A stretch of DNA of 25,549 nt, taken from assembly GCA_009926815.1 (NCBI GenBank), contig RFOC01000005.1, forward strand, positions 1 through 25,549, in the 5' to 3' direction. Position numbers and translations under genes: made by a program. Shown here piece by piece: positions 7,167 to 15,124 of this stretch. The notes under the pieces are model-generated. The model was not told the DNA's origin and did no database searches. It saw only the letters and a list, made by a program, of their open reading frames with translations. The DNA comes from Planctomycetota bacterium. Its GTDB lineage: Bacteria > Planctomycetota > Phycisphaerae > Phycisphaerales > SM1A02. Each line of letters opens with the position of its first letter. Positions within the stretch are counted from its first letter, which is position 1.

Positions 7167-10100
7167 ACTTCCTCCAGCACGTTCGTGCGAAGACTGAGGA
7201 TGTCGCGGAGCTGCCCGGTGCTCAGTTCGGTGAGCCACTGCTCGCCGGCGCCGATGATCTGCGTGGCCAACTCCGTCTTCTGCTCGATCATCTGGTCGAT
7301 CCGCTCCTCCAGCGTGCCGGCGCTGATCATCTTGTGCACGTTCACGGTGCGCAGCTGGCCGATGCGGAAGGCGCGGTCCGTGGCCTGGTTCTCCACGGCC
7401 GGGTTCCACCAGCGGTCGTAGTGGAACACGTGGTTGGCCGCGGTCAGGTTCAGGCCCACGCCACCGGCCTTCAGGCTCAGCACGAACAGCGGCGCCGTGC
7501 CCTCGGGATCCTGGAAGCGGGCCACCAGCTGGTCTCGCTTGGCCTGCGGCGTGCCGCCGTGCAGGAAGAGCGACTCCACGTCCAGCTCACGGCGGATCAT
7601 GGCCACCAGCAGGTGACCCATCTGACGGTACTGCGTGAAGATGAGGGCTCGGTCCCCGGCCGCGATCACCTCCTCGAGCATCTGCATCAGGCGGATGCTC
7701 TTGCCGCTGCGCGAGGAGAGCGGACGACCGTCCGCGGGCACCTCGATGGGCTGCTCGCCACCCTCCACCTGGGTCTCGGCCGCCTCGATCGCCTCGACGG
7801 GCCGCTCGGGCGAGGCCACCTCGCGCAGGTAGTGGGCCGGGTGGTTGCAGATCTGCTTCAGCTTCACCAGTGCGCTCAGCACCAGACCACGGCGGCGCAG
7901 GCCCTCGGCCCGATCCACCTTGGCCAGCATCTCCTCCACCACCTGGTCATAGAGCGCCGCCTGCTCGCCCGTGAGCGGCACGTGCTGGCGGCTCTCCACC
8001 AGCGGGGGAAGGTCGCTGATCACGTTCGCGTCCGTCTTCAGGCGACGCAGGATGAACGGTCGAACCAGGTTGCGAAGGCGCTCGGCGCGGTCACGGTCGC
8101 GATGACGCTCGATGGGCACGGCGAAGCGCCGACGGAACTCCGCCATGGGCCCCAGGTAGCCCGGCGTGCAGAACTCCATGATCGACCAGAGCTCCGTCAA
8201 TCGGTTCTCCACGGGCGTGCCGGTCAGGGCGATCCGATGCCCCGCCTTCAACGACCGGATGGCGGCCGTCTGCTTGGTCGGGGGATTCTTGATGTGCTGC
8301 GCCTCGTCGAGCGCCACCCGGCGCCAGTCGACCTTCTCCAGCGCCTCCTTGTCGCGGGCCACCAGCGCGTAGGTGGTGATGACCACGTCCGACTTGCCCA
8401 CCGTGGCCGTCAGCTTCTCGCCCTGCGGACGCTCCAGGCCATGGTGGATGTGCACCGTGAGTTCCGGCGCGAACCGCGTCAGCTCGCGGTGCCAGTTGCC
8501 CAGCACGCTCATGGGGCACACCAGCAGCGTGGGGCCCACGCGCTCGCCCTCGGGAGCGATCTCGCGCTCGTGCTGCAGCAGCGCAATCAGCTGAATGGTC
8601 TTGCCCAGACCCATGTCGTCGGCCAGGCAGGCACCCAGGCCGAAACGATCCAGGAACGCCAGCCAACTCAGGCCCGCCAGCTGGTAGGGCCGCAGCGAAC
8701 CCTGGAAGCGCCGCGGCTGCTCGAGCAGCTTGAGGCGCTCCGAGGCATGCGTGGGTCCGAACACCTCGGCCACCCACCCCTTGGCATCCATGCCCAGGAT
8801 CGGCAGGCCCTTCGCGTCCTCCACGGCGCCATGCGCCATGCGCAGCGCCTCGAGCAGGCTCATGCGTCCACCCGGATGCTGCTTGAGGAACTTCAGGCCA
8901 TGCTCCAGGTCCTCGCGGCGCACCTCGACCCAGCGGCCGTTGATTCGCACCAGTGGGCTGCCCTTCTTGGCCAGCGCCTCGAAGGCCTCGATCGAGAGCG
9001 GCTGGTCACCCAGCGCGATCTGCCATGCGTAGTTCACCACGCTGTGCAGGCCCAGGCCACCCCGGCGCACCCCATCCTGCAGCGAGCCCATCTCGGGATC
9101 GATCGATTCGCCCTCGATGAACAGTCGCGCGCCCACCCGCGTGCTGGCCTGGCTCCACCAGTCGGGCACCAGGCTCTGCACGCCGCTCTCCTCGAGCACC
9201 GGACGGACCTCGCGCAGGAAGGCGTAGGCCTCCGCGGTGTCCAGATCGATGCCGGTCGGCGTGGTCTCCTCCAGCGCGTCCTCCAGCCTGGGCCAGATGC
9301 GCGCGGCGCGGGCCAGCTCGCCCAGCAGGAGTTCGGCCGTCTTCTCGGCGCCCTTCTTGGCGCCACCCTTGCCGCTGGCCTGCTTCCACACCGTCTCGGC
9401 GTCGATCACCGTGGGTGGCTCATCCGTGGTCACCAGATGGAAGGCCAGTCGCCAGGGGTGCTTGTCCTCCTCACCCTCGTTCCTGGCGTAGAGCGCCGGG
9501 GGAGGCTCGATCAACTCGAGCATGAGCCGCATGGGCCGGCCCTCGCCGATGTCCTCCAGCAGACCCAGCCACTGCCGGGCCCCGCGGACCAGGCTCACGT
9601 CGCCGGCGCTGGCCTGGGGCACGTCCTGCCCGCGATCCAGCAGTCCGGTGAGCCACGCCACGTGCGGATCCACCAGCGGATCGCGCTCATCCAGCGCGTC
9701 TCGATAGCTCTCCTCCACCATCACGCTGCGCACGAATCGATCCACGCAGGTCCCCAGGAAGTCCTCCAGAACCGCCCAGCCATCGGCCTCCTGGTTGTCG
9801 GCCACGGCGCGGCACATGGGCGGCATGGCGGCCAGCAGCGTGGCGGCCTTCTCGGCGGTGCCCGCGTCGTTCAGCCAGGGGCGCCAGTGCGCCTCCATGC
9901 GACCGCTCCGATCCTGCTGCACCGTGGGCACGATCCGCTGGTCCTCGACCAGTTCCAGCGCCAGTCTCGCCGCGGCGCACCAGAAGCGAAGTTCATGGCC
10001 CCCACGGTGTTCCGCCTCGCCCCGCGCCGTCTCGAAGGCCAGCAGCATCTCGAGCACACGATCCGCCGGAATGGCCAGCGAGGGAATCTCGCACGCCTCC

Positions 10101-10411
10101 AGCCGAAGATCGCGCTCGGCATCCACGGCCAGTCCCAGGTCCGACACCAGGCGATCGCTCGGGGCCGGCCGCTCGCCCTCGAAGGGCAGCACCAGCGGCA
10201 ACCGCGCGGACTCCGCGCCCTCGACCGTCAGTCCGATCCCTGCCGCGGCATCCCGGATGTCCCGCTCGCCGGCCGCGTAGGCATGGATCGCAAGCCCGTC
10301 GGCGACGGCCGCGGATTTCGCCCCCGCGCGATAGGCCTCCGGCGATTCGGCCCACAGGTGCAGTTGGTGCCGATGCCAGTTGGCGTGAAGGACGAACATG
10401 GGTGAGGACAT
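7163..10411 (-). CDS. SNF2 family DEAD/DEAH helicase, 1082 aa
   Basis: The C-terminal half contains a complete SNF2 motor. Motif I is DDMGLGKT (Lys near residue 603), motif II DEAQHIKN (about 701) and motif III LTGTPVENRL. Motifs V-VI appear in SLKAGGVGLNL and QATDRAFRIGQ, with the typical DRWWNPAVE between them. The N-terminal half (1 to about 570) resembles the SNF2-helicase-associated region (DUF3670-like) of the HelZ/SNF2 group. Such enzymes are ATP-driven double-stranded DNA translocases that remodel protein-DNA complexes; the cellular role of this bacterial group is poorly defined. The gene is followed with a 4-nt overlap by a SWIM protein, the recurrent partner of this group. The start at 10411 (MSSPMFVLHANWH) has no Shine-Dalgarno sequence; an ATG four codons later at 10399 is an alternative. 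It begins 28 nt after the 3' end of tRNA-Lys. Confidence 0.92.
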   Translation of the reverse strand: MSSPMFVLHANWHRHQLHLWAESPEAYRAGAKSAAVADGLAIHAYAAGERDIRDAAAGIGLTVEGAESARLPLVLPFEGERPAPSDRLVSDLGLAVDAERDLRLEACEIPSLAIPADRVLEMLLAFETARGEAEHRGGHELRFWCAAARLALELVEDQRIVPTVQQDRSGRMEAHWRPWLNDAGTAEKAATLLAAMPPMCRAVADNQEADGWAVLEDFLGTCVDRFVRSVMVEESYRDALDERDPLVDPHVAWLTGLLDRGQDVPQASAGDVSLVRGARQWLGLLEDIGEGRPMRLMLELIEPPPALYARNEGEEDKHPWRLAFHLVTTDEPPTVIDAETVWKQASGKGGAKKGAEKTAELLLGELARAARIWPRLEDALEETTPTGIDLDTAEAYAFLREVRPVLEESGVQSLVPDWWSQASTRVGARLFIEGESIDPEMGSLQDGVRRGGLGLHSVVNYAWQIALGDQPLSIEAFEALAKKGSPLVRINGRWVEVRREDLEHGLKFLKQHPGGRMSLLEALRMAHGAVEDAKGLPILGMDAKGWVAEVFGPTHASERLKLLEQPRRFQGSLRPYQLAGLSWLAFLDRFGLGACLADDMGLGKTIQLIALLQHEREIAPEGERVGPTLLVCPMSVLGNWHRELTRFAPELTVHIHHGLERPQGEKLTATVGKSDVVITTYALVARDKEALEKVDWRRVALDEAQHIKNPPTKQTAAIRSLKAGHRIALTGTPVENRLTELWSIMEFCTPGYLGPMAEFRRRFAVPIERHRDRDRAERLRNLVRPFILRRLKTDANVISDLPPLVESRQHVPLTGEQAALYDQVVEEMLAKVDRAEGLRRRGLVLSALVKLKQICNHPAHYLREVASPERPVEAIEAAETQVEGGEQPIEVPADGRPLSSRSGKSIRLMQMLEEVIAAGDRALIFTQYRQMGHLLVAMIRRELDVESLFLHGGTPQAKRDQLVARFQDPEGTAPLFVLSLKAGGVGLNLTAANHVFHYDRWWNPAVENQATDRAFRIGQLRTVNVHKMISAGTLEERIDQMIEQKTELATQIIGAGEQWLTELSTGQLRDILSLRTNVLEEV

Positions 10412-10439
10412 CCGAGGTTGGGCGTGACCGAGCGGCTCA

Positions 10440-10512
10440 TGATTGCGCTGGGACTCGAACCCAGGACCTGCCGGTTAAAAGCCGGCTGCTCTACCGACTG
10501 AGCTACGCAATC
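10440..10512 (-). tRNA. tRNA-Lys (anticodon TTT)
   Basis: The minus strand folds into a full cloverleaf. It has a 7-bp acceptor stem GATTGCG/CGCAATC, a D arm GCTC-AGTCGGTA-GAGC and an anticodon stem GCCGG/CCGGC with loop CTTTTAA. The anticodon is thus TTT, decoding AAA and AAG lysine codons. A 5-nt variable loop follows, then a T arm CTGGG-TTCGAGT-CCCAG. The discriminator base is A at 10440. CCA is not encoded (TGA follows), so it must be added after transcription. The gene is on the same strand as, and just upstream of, the SNF2 helicase gene. Confidence 0.97.
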
Positions 10513-10790
10513 GCGCGGATCGAGAAGGATAGCCGGACCCCCGATGCCCCCCCTTGGACCTTTGGCGGATCAAATGGTTCTCGGACTCGAAAGTGCCGAC
10601 CGAGACGCCTTGGAAACCTCTTTATAGGAACAAGGTCCCGGGAGCCGAAATGAGTTCCGTCCGAAAATCATCGCTGATTTTCCGGAACTTGGTGAATGAG
10701 ATCGCGTCTGAAACCGAAGTTGTGACTGATAAGGAACGTCCGGCTCGGGCCGCCACGTGGGCGGCAGGCCGGCCAATCGGGAGGCACCCC
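10513..10790. other. Intergenic region between tRNA-Lys and xerC, comparatively A+T-rich
   Basis: These 278 nt are visibly richer in A+T than the genes around them. They hold the divergent promoters for the tRNA and xerC, a 15-bp bulged hairpin at 10653-10689, and the xerC Shine-Dalgarno sequence GGGAGG at 10779-10784. An open frame runs through the region into xerC, but its translation looks non-coding. I cannot place a clear -10/-35 pair. Confidence 0.5.
10653..10689. repeat. Large imperfect inverted repeat (hairpin) upstream of xerC
   Basis: AGTTCCG (10653-10659) and GAAAATCA (10663-10670) pair with TGATTTTC (10675-10682) and CGGAACT (10683-10689). This gives 15 bp with a TCC bulge on the left arm and a TCGC loop. 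No T-tract follows on the plus strand, so it is not a standard terminator. It lies about 100 nt before the xerC start, probably in its leader. It could be an RNA control element or a protein-binding site. Confidence 0.6.
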
Positions 10791-11777
10791 ATGGAAACCA
10801 ACCTGCCCATCGTCGACCGTTTCGTCGCCTATCTCTCGGACGAGCGCCACTTCAGCCCCTACACCGGGCGGTGCTACGGCCTGGACCTCCGCCAATTCAC
10901 CGACTTCATCGCCACCGAGGGTGGCCTGGATGTGGACATGGCCGTGGAGAGGTCTGCCGCCGAATCCCGCAAGGCCGACGCCAAGGGATCCACCGTCACG
11001 GCCCGCATCCTGGCGTGCAACGTGGACACCATCCGCGCGTTCCTGCAGCGGCTCAGCGAGCAGAACTACTCCGTCGCCACCATGGCGAGGAAGATCGCCA
11101 CGCTGCGCTCCTTCCACAAGTGGCTGGAACGATCCGGGCACACCTCCACCAACCCGATGACGCTCATTCGGTCGCCCAAGCAGCCCAAGCGGCTGCCCAA
11201 GGCCATCACCGTGGACCAGATCGAGCGGCTGCTGGCGGCACCGGATGCCAATGACCTGCTCGGCGCGCGCGACCGCGCCATTCTGGAGGCCCTCTACTCC
11301 ACCGGCATGCGCGTGAGCGAGGTGGTCGGCCTGAACCGCGGGGACCTGAACGAGGGCGGCGAGTGCGTCCACATCCGCGGCAAGGGCAAGCGCGAGCGCG
11401 TGGCGCCCATGGGTGGCCACGCCATGACCGCCATGAGGAACTATCTCAAGTTGCTCGAGGCCGAGAAGGCCTCGCTGCCGTCCGGACCCACCGCCCCGCT
11501 GTTCATCAACAAGAACGGCACGCGACTGAGCACCCGCTCGGTGCGCCGCAAGGTGGCCAAGTACCTGCAGCAGGTGGGCCTGGATCCCGACATCAGCCCG
11601 CACACCATCCGCCACAGCTTCGCGACCCACATGCTGGACAATGGGGCCGACCTGCGGAGCGTGCAGGAACTGCTGGGTCACCAGAGCCTCAGCAGCACCC
11701 AGGTGTACACGCACCTCACTTCGGGCCGCATGCGGGAGGCCTACGACAAGGCTCACCCGCGCGCCGAGGCCGGCTGA
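10791..11777 (+). CDS. xerC: Tyrosine recombinase, XerC/XerD type
   Basis: This 328-aa protein has the N-terminal SAM-like core-binding domain (VDRFVAYLSDERHFSPYT) and a complete catalytic domain. The active-site residues are present: Arg in STGMRVSEV, Lys in IRGKGKRERV, His-x-x-Arg in SPHTIRHSFATHML, His in LLGHQSLSSTQ and the nucleophile Tyr in QVYTH. The Xer recombinases resolve chromosome dimers at dif together with FtsK. The ending YDKAHPRA favours XerC over XerD, but a genome with a single Xer protein is possible. An N-terminal-domain insert rich in charge (AVERSAAESRKADAKGS) is unusual. The start at 10791 is chosen because GGGAGG lies 6 nt upstream; the frame stays open for 237 nt further but that part looks non-coding. 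It lies next to a tRNA gene, yet no integrase-type attachment sites are visible, so a housekeeping role is likelier. Confidence 0.88.
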   Translation: METNLPIVDRFVAYLSDERHFSPYTGRCYGLDLRQFTDFIATEGGLDVDMAVERSAAESRKADAKGSTVTARILACNVDTIRAFLQRLSEQNYSVATMARKIATLRSFHKWLERSGHTSTNPMTLIRSPKQPKRLPKAITVDQIERLLAAPDANDLLGARDRAILEALYSTGMRVSEVVGLNRGDLNEGGECVHIRGKGKRERVAPMGGHAMTAMRNYLKLLEAEKASLPSGPTAPLFINKNGTRLSTRSVRRKVAKYLQQVGLDPDISPHTIRHSFATHMLDNGADLRSVQELLGHQSLSSTQVYTHLTSGRMREAYDKAHPRAEAG

Positions 11778-12874
11778 CCCTGCAGCGCGGCGAAGGCCGC
11801 GTCGCAGGCCGCAATCGCATCGATCTCCCGCTGGGCCACGCTCGTCACGTGGCCCAGTTTCCTTCGTGGCCTGGGCTGCTTGCCGTACAGGTGCAGGAAG
11901 GTGCCCGGGGGCATGGCGGCCTGCGGCTGGGCCACCGATCCGACCAGGTTGCGCATGGCCGTCACGCCACGCGGCTCCGTGGATCCGAGCGGCATGTGCG
12001 CCACCGCTCGCATGTGGTTCTCGAACTGGCTCGTGACCGCGCCCTCCATGGTGCCATGAGCGCTGTTGTGCACGCGCGGCGCCATCTCGTTGGCGATGAG
12101 CTCGCCGTCCGCCAGGAAGAACTCCACGCACAGCACGCCCTGGTGGTCCAGTCGACGGAGCGCCTCGCGCACGCCCCGCTGCGCCTCGTGCAGCGTGGCC
12201 GCATCCATGCCGCTGGCCGGCGAGACGGAGCGGTCCAGGATCCCCTCCCGATGCTCGTTGCGGAACGCGGGCCAGAAGCGGATCATCTCCGTGCCGTCAT
12301 GCTCCACCCCCCGCACGGCGACCAGGCTGATCTCGGCGTCGAAGGGCACGAAGGCCTCCAGGATGCACGGGACACCGCCAAGCATCTCGAACGCCGCCGC
12401 CAGGTCACGGGCATCCATGACCCGGGCCTGACCCTTGCCGTCGTAGCCCAATCGGCGCGTCTTGAGCATGGCGGGCAGGGGCACGGCCTGCAGCGCCATG
12501 CGGAAGTCGCGCGGCGCATCCACGGGAGCGAAGGCCTGCACCCGGAGCCCGCACGAGCGGAAGAACTGCTTCTCCTGGATTCGGTCCTGACCGATGCGAA
12601 GCGACTCCGGCCCGGGACGCACCGGCACCCGCCGACGAAGGTGGTCGATGGCGGACACCGGCACGTTCTCCCACTCGTAGGTGACCGCGTCGAGCCCCTG
12701 CGCGAAGCGGTCCAGCACCGCCGCATCCCGCAGGTCCCCGATCGTCAGGTCGCCCAGCCCCTCCACGCACGTCTCGCCGGGCGGAGCCAGGAAGCGGCAG
12801 GTCATGCCCATATCGATGGCGGCCTGCGCCAGCATCTGGCCCAGCTGCCCCGCACCCAGGATGCCCACCTTCAT
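11753..12874 (-). CDS. purK: N5-carboxyaminoimidazole ribonucleotide synthase
   Basis: This 373-aa ATP-grasp enzyme converts AIR, bicarbonate and ATP to N5-CAIR in purine biosynthesis. It begins with the typical KVGILGAGQLGQMLAQAA. The family landmarks follow: TYEWENVP (usual TxExENV), KTRRLGYDGKGQ (usual KTRxGGYDGKGQ; here LGYDGKGQ), ILEAFVPFDAEISLVAVR and the metal-site ANEMAPRVHNSAH (usual NExAPRxHNSGH). Length matches PurK. The ATG at 12874 overlaps the TGA stop of purE as ATGA, so the two enzymes for consecutive steps are translationally coupled. The 3' end overlaps the convergent xerC by 25 nt. Confidence 0.95.
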   Translation of the reverse strand: MKVGILGAGQLGQMLAQAAIDMGMTCRFLAPPGETCVEGLGDLTIGDLRDAAVLDRFAQGLDAVTYEWENVPVSAIDHLRRRVPVRPGPESLRIGQDRIQEKQFFRSCGLRVQAFAPVDAPRDFRMALQAVPLPAMLKTRRLGYDGKGQARVMDARDLAAAFEMLGGVPCILEAFVPFDAEISLVAVRGVEHDGTEMIRFWPAFRNEHREGILDRSVSPASGMDAATLHEAQRGVREALRRLDHQGVLCVEFFLADGELIANEMAPRVHNSAHGTMEGAVTSQFENHMRAVAHMPLGSTEPRGVTAMRNLVGSVAQPQAAMPPGTFLHLYGKQPRPRRKLGHVTSVAQREIDAIAACDAAFAALQGQPASARG

Positions 12875-13386
12875 GCGCGAGCCCTGGATGGATCCGGGTG
12901 GTCGAGCACCGCCTGGCGACGCGAGGCGCGGTCCGCGGCAAGCGCCGCGGCGATGGATGGATGATCGTGGGCCAGGATCGCCGCGGCCAGCAGCGCGGCG
13001 TTCTCCGCACCTGCCCGGCCCACCGCCAGCGTGCCCACCGGGACACCGGCGGGCATCTGGAGGATGCTGAGCACGGAATCCACGCCCTGCATGGCGCTGC
13101 TCATGACCGGAACGCCCAGCACCGGCAGCAGCGTCTTGCTGGCGCACATGCCGGGCAGGTGCGCCGCGCCACCCGCGCCGGCGATGATCACGCGAAGCCC
13201 CCGCTGCTGGGCGGAGCCCGCGTACTCGAAGAGCAGGTCCGGCGTGCGATGCGCGCTCACCACGCGCGTCTCGTGCGGGACACCCAGGCGCTGCAGCGCG
13301 GCGGCGGCATGCTGCATGGTGTCCCAGTCGCTCTGGCTTCCCATGATCACGCCGACCAGCGGCGCGGCGTCCTGTGCCTGGGCCAT
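12871..13386 (-). CDS. purE: N5-carboxyaminoimidazole ribonucleotide mutase
   Basis: This 171-aa protein is a class I PurE, which moves the carboxyl group of N5-CAIR to make CAIR. The signature segments GSQSDW (usual GSxSDW), SAHRTPD and AGAGGAAHLPGM are present in the expected order, with the substrate-site His in SAHRTP. Its partner purK follows with a 4-nt ATGA overlap, and this pairing supports the N5-CAIR route and the class I assignment. The start at 13386 has no Shine-Dalgarno sequence, but TAGCAT lies exactly 6 nt upstream. No purine riboswitch or PurR-like operator is visible in the 79-nt gap to the esterase gene upstream. Confidence 0.95.
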   Translation of the reverse strand: MAQAQDAAPLVGVIMGSQSDWDTMQHAAAALQRLGVPHETRVVSAHRTPDLLFEYAGSAQQRGLRVIIAGAGGAAHLPGMCASKTLLPVLGVPVMSSAMQGVDSVLSILQMPAGVPVGTLAVGRAGAENAALLAAAILAHDHPSIAAALAADRASRRQAVLDHPDPSRARA

Positions 13387-13392
13387 GCGGCG

Positions 13393-13398
13393 ATGCTA
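13393..13398 (-). promoter_or_regulatory. Putative -10 box TAGCAT for purEK
   Basis: TAGCAT on the minus strand lies 6 nt before the purE ATG and is followed by CG, as in three other boxes here. The short distance suggests a leaderless purEK mRNA. No -35 box is recognisable. Confidence 0.5.
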
Positions 13399-13465
13399 GA
13401 GGACACCCCGGACCGCGGGTCCCCGGAAAAACAGCCCCGATCCGCACCCGAGAGGTCGATCGCCC

Positions 13466-15031
13466 TCAATCGCCCAGCCCGTGCCGCCTCAGGTGCTCGC
13501 GCATGTCCAGGGCGAATCGGCCCCGCGCGATCGAGGCCGCACTGCCATGGGTGGCTCCGGGCACGATCTCCATGAAGCCCACGGGCTTGCCGGTGGCCGC
13601 CTCGGCCTGCGTGGCCACGCGCAGCGCCTCGATCTTCTCCTTCAGCCGACGCACCGCGCGCTCCAGATAGAACTCGTCGCGATCACCCACCAGCAGTCGC
13701 ACCTTGTCGCGCAGCACCGGCCAGAGCCGGCTCCATCGCCGCTCCACCAGGCGGGCCATGTCGTAGGCGGACCACGACGCCTCCACCAGTCGATGGTCGA
13801 TGACGCCGCTTGCGGGATCGGCCAGCCGCGCGGGCATGCCGGTGGCGGGATCCGGCGTGCCGAACATGGCCTGCCATGCGTCCCACTGCTGCCCGCTGCC
13901 GCCCGAGGGATCGATGGCCCGCTCCACGCCCATCTCCTCCTGCACCGACATGAGCACCTTCTCGAGCGGACCCACGGGTCTTCGGAAGCTGGGACGCGGC
14001 TGGCCCTCGGCATCCTGGAAGAGATTGGGATCGCGATAGAGGTCGTTGTGCTGGAACGCGGAGAAGTCCACGGGATCCGGCGCGCTGGACCAGCAGCCGC
14101 CGAAGAAGTCGGGGTTGGTCAGCTGCAGCCAGAGCGAACTCCATCCGCCGCTGCTGTGCCCGGTGAGCAATCGCGCCTCGGGTCGACGCACCAGGCGGAA
14201 CCGCTCCTCCAGCATGGGCACCAGCTCCTGGACCAGCGCAGCGCCCCGCGGTCCGTTCATCACGCTGTCGGCGAAGCCGTGGTGTCCGAAGGGACCCGAC
14301 GGATCCAGCACCACGTGCACCGCCTGCGGCAGCGAATGGACGGCGCCGGGCATGGCGAGCAGCCGCTGCAGTTCCGCCGCCGAGCCCAGTCCGCCGCCGA
14401 ACCCCGGGATGACGTAGACGGTGGGCCACATGCGGCGAGGGTGGTTCACGTCGTGGTATCCGGGGGGAAGCACCACGGCGGCCCGATGATGCACGGCTCG
14501 CCCCATCGCTCGCGTGAGCAGGGGACTGGGTTCGTCCACGATGCAGAGATCCCGCGAGGCGGGTGGATCACTGGACGCCGCGGCCGACTGGAGTTCGAGC
14601 TCGATCGTCTGGTCGGTGTCCGGATCGAAGTCGACCCGCAGCACCTGGCTGATCAGGTTGCCGGAGGCCAGCAGGCCTCCATCCTGACGGTTTCGCTTGA
14701 AGACCGCCTGCACATCGAAGGTGCCCGAGAACCCGTCGAGCGGGCCGGGCCATGCCTGAGCCTGGGCTCCCAGTCGCACCGAGCCGCCCGGGCCCAGACC
14801 CGCCACGGGAACGCTGAGCACCGGTTGTGGATCGGAGAAGAAGGGCGCCTGGCAGGGGTCCCCGGGTTCACGGCATCGCGTGCTCTTGAGCAGCAGCACC
14901 ATCCGACCCGCCGCCGGTCCGGAGGGCCGTGCGGCATCGCCCTGCTCGGGCCATCGCACCGTCACCGCATCCTCGGCTCCGGCCACCCGGACGCACGCGA
15001 GCAGCACCAGAGGCACCAGCGGAATCCGCAT
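13466..15031 (-). CDS. Secreted alpha/beta-hydrolase esterase (esterase D / PF00756 type)
   Basis: This 521-aa protein starts with a signal peptide (MRIPLVPLVLLACVRVAGA, cleavage likely after AGA). An N-terminal beta-rich domain (about 20-185) precedes the hydrolase fold. The nucleophile elbow GHSSGG places the Ser at residue 293. LLVGDRDEF near 450 probably holds the acid, and His495 lies in GATHGS. PYVIPGF-like oxyanion-side segments (TVYVIPGFGGG) are also present. The best family match is the putative esterase group that includes FrsA-like, feruloyl and S-formylglutathione esterases; the substrate is unknown. The start is supported by TAGCAT 6 nt upstream and by the signal peptide. It is divergent from a lipoprotein gene across only 93 nt. 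Confidence 0.85.
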   Translation of the reverse strand: MRIPLVPLVLLACVRVAGAEDAVTVRWPEQGDAARPSGPAAGRMVLLLKSTRCREPGDPCQAPFFSDPQPVLSVPVAGLGPGGSVRLGAQAQAWPGPLDGFSGTFDVQAVFKRNRQDGGLLASGNLISQVLRVDFDPDTDQTIELELQSAAASSDPPASRDLCIVDEPSPLLTRAMGRAVHHRAAVVLPPGYHDVNHPRRMWPTVYVIPGFGGGLGSAAELQRLLAMPGAVHSLPQAVHVVLDPSGPFGHHGFADSVMNGPRGAALVQELVPMLEERFRLVRRPEARLLTGHSSGGWSSLWLQLTNPDFFGGCWSSAPDPVDFSAFQHNDLYRDPNLFQDAEGQPRPSFRRPVGPLEKVLMSVQEEMGVERAIDPSGGSGQQWDAWQAMFGTPDPATGMPARLADPASGVIDHRLVEASWSAYDMARLVERRWSRLWPVLRDKVRLLVGDRDEFYLERAVRRLKEKIEALRVATQAEAATGKPVGFMEIVPGATHGSAASIARGRFALDMREHLRRHGLGD

Positions 15032-15037
15032 GCATCG

Positions 15038-15043
15038 ATGCTA
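15038..15043 (-). promoter_or_regulatory. Putative -10 box TAGCAT for the esterase gene
   Basis: TAGCAT on the minus strand lies 6 nt before the ATG at 15031. It is the same hexamer at the same distance as before purE. No Shine-Dalgarno sequence is present. Confidence 0.5.
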
Positions 15044-15108
15044 CGGCACCACACGACCAACCCACCGCGCACGGCCGTTCCTGTCCAACCGGTCGACGGG
15101 GCAGGACC

Positions 15109-15114
15109 TAGAAT
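15109..15114 (+). promoter_or_regulatory. Putative -10 box TAGAAT for the lipoprotein-rlmE genes
   Basis: TAGAAT ends 10 nt before the ATG at 15125. It is part of the string ACCTAGAATCGC, which recurs exactly before pdxA at 16704-16715. A near-leaderless start is implied. Confidence 0.5.
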
Positions 15115-15124
15115 CGCCACTCTC

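Noticed and set aside
7334..10405. Long plus-strand open frame (1023 aa) opposite the SNF2 gene
   Set aside because: It is rich in His, Arg, Gln and Leu with no domains. It mirrors SNF2 codons and is a GC-rich shadow frame.
10560..10612. Possible tRNA remnant near GGACTCGAA
   Set aside because: The TTCGAGT-like sequence on the minus strand does not have a proper 5-bp T stem or acceptor stem, so no tRNA can be folded.
10402..10653. Plus-strand 83-aa frame across tRNA-Lys (AGTRTQDLPVKSR)
   Set aside because: It is the antisense translation of the tRNA gene, a familiar spurious protein sequence, and not a gene.
10440..11777. Integrative element at tRNA-Lys with xerC as its integrase
   Set aside because: No direct repeat of the tRNA 3' end, no cargo genes and no transposase or phage genes are seen. 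The recombinase looks like housekeeping XerC.
11753..13447. Single long purK frame reading back over purE
   Set aside because: The extension is out of frame with purE, which has full class I motifs. The internal ATG at 12874 begins the standard PurK N-terminus.
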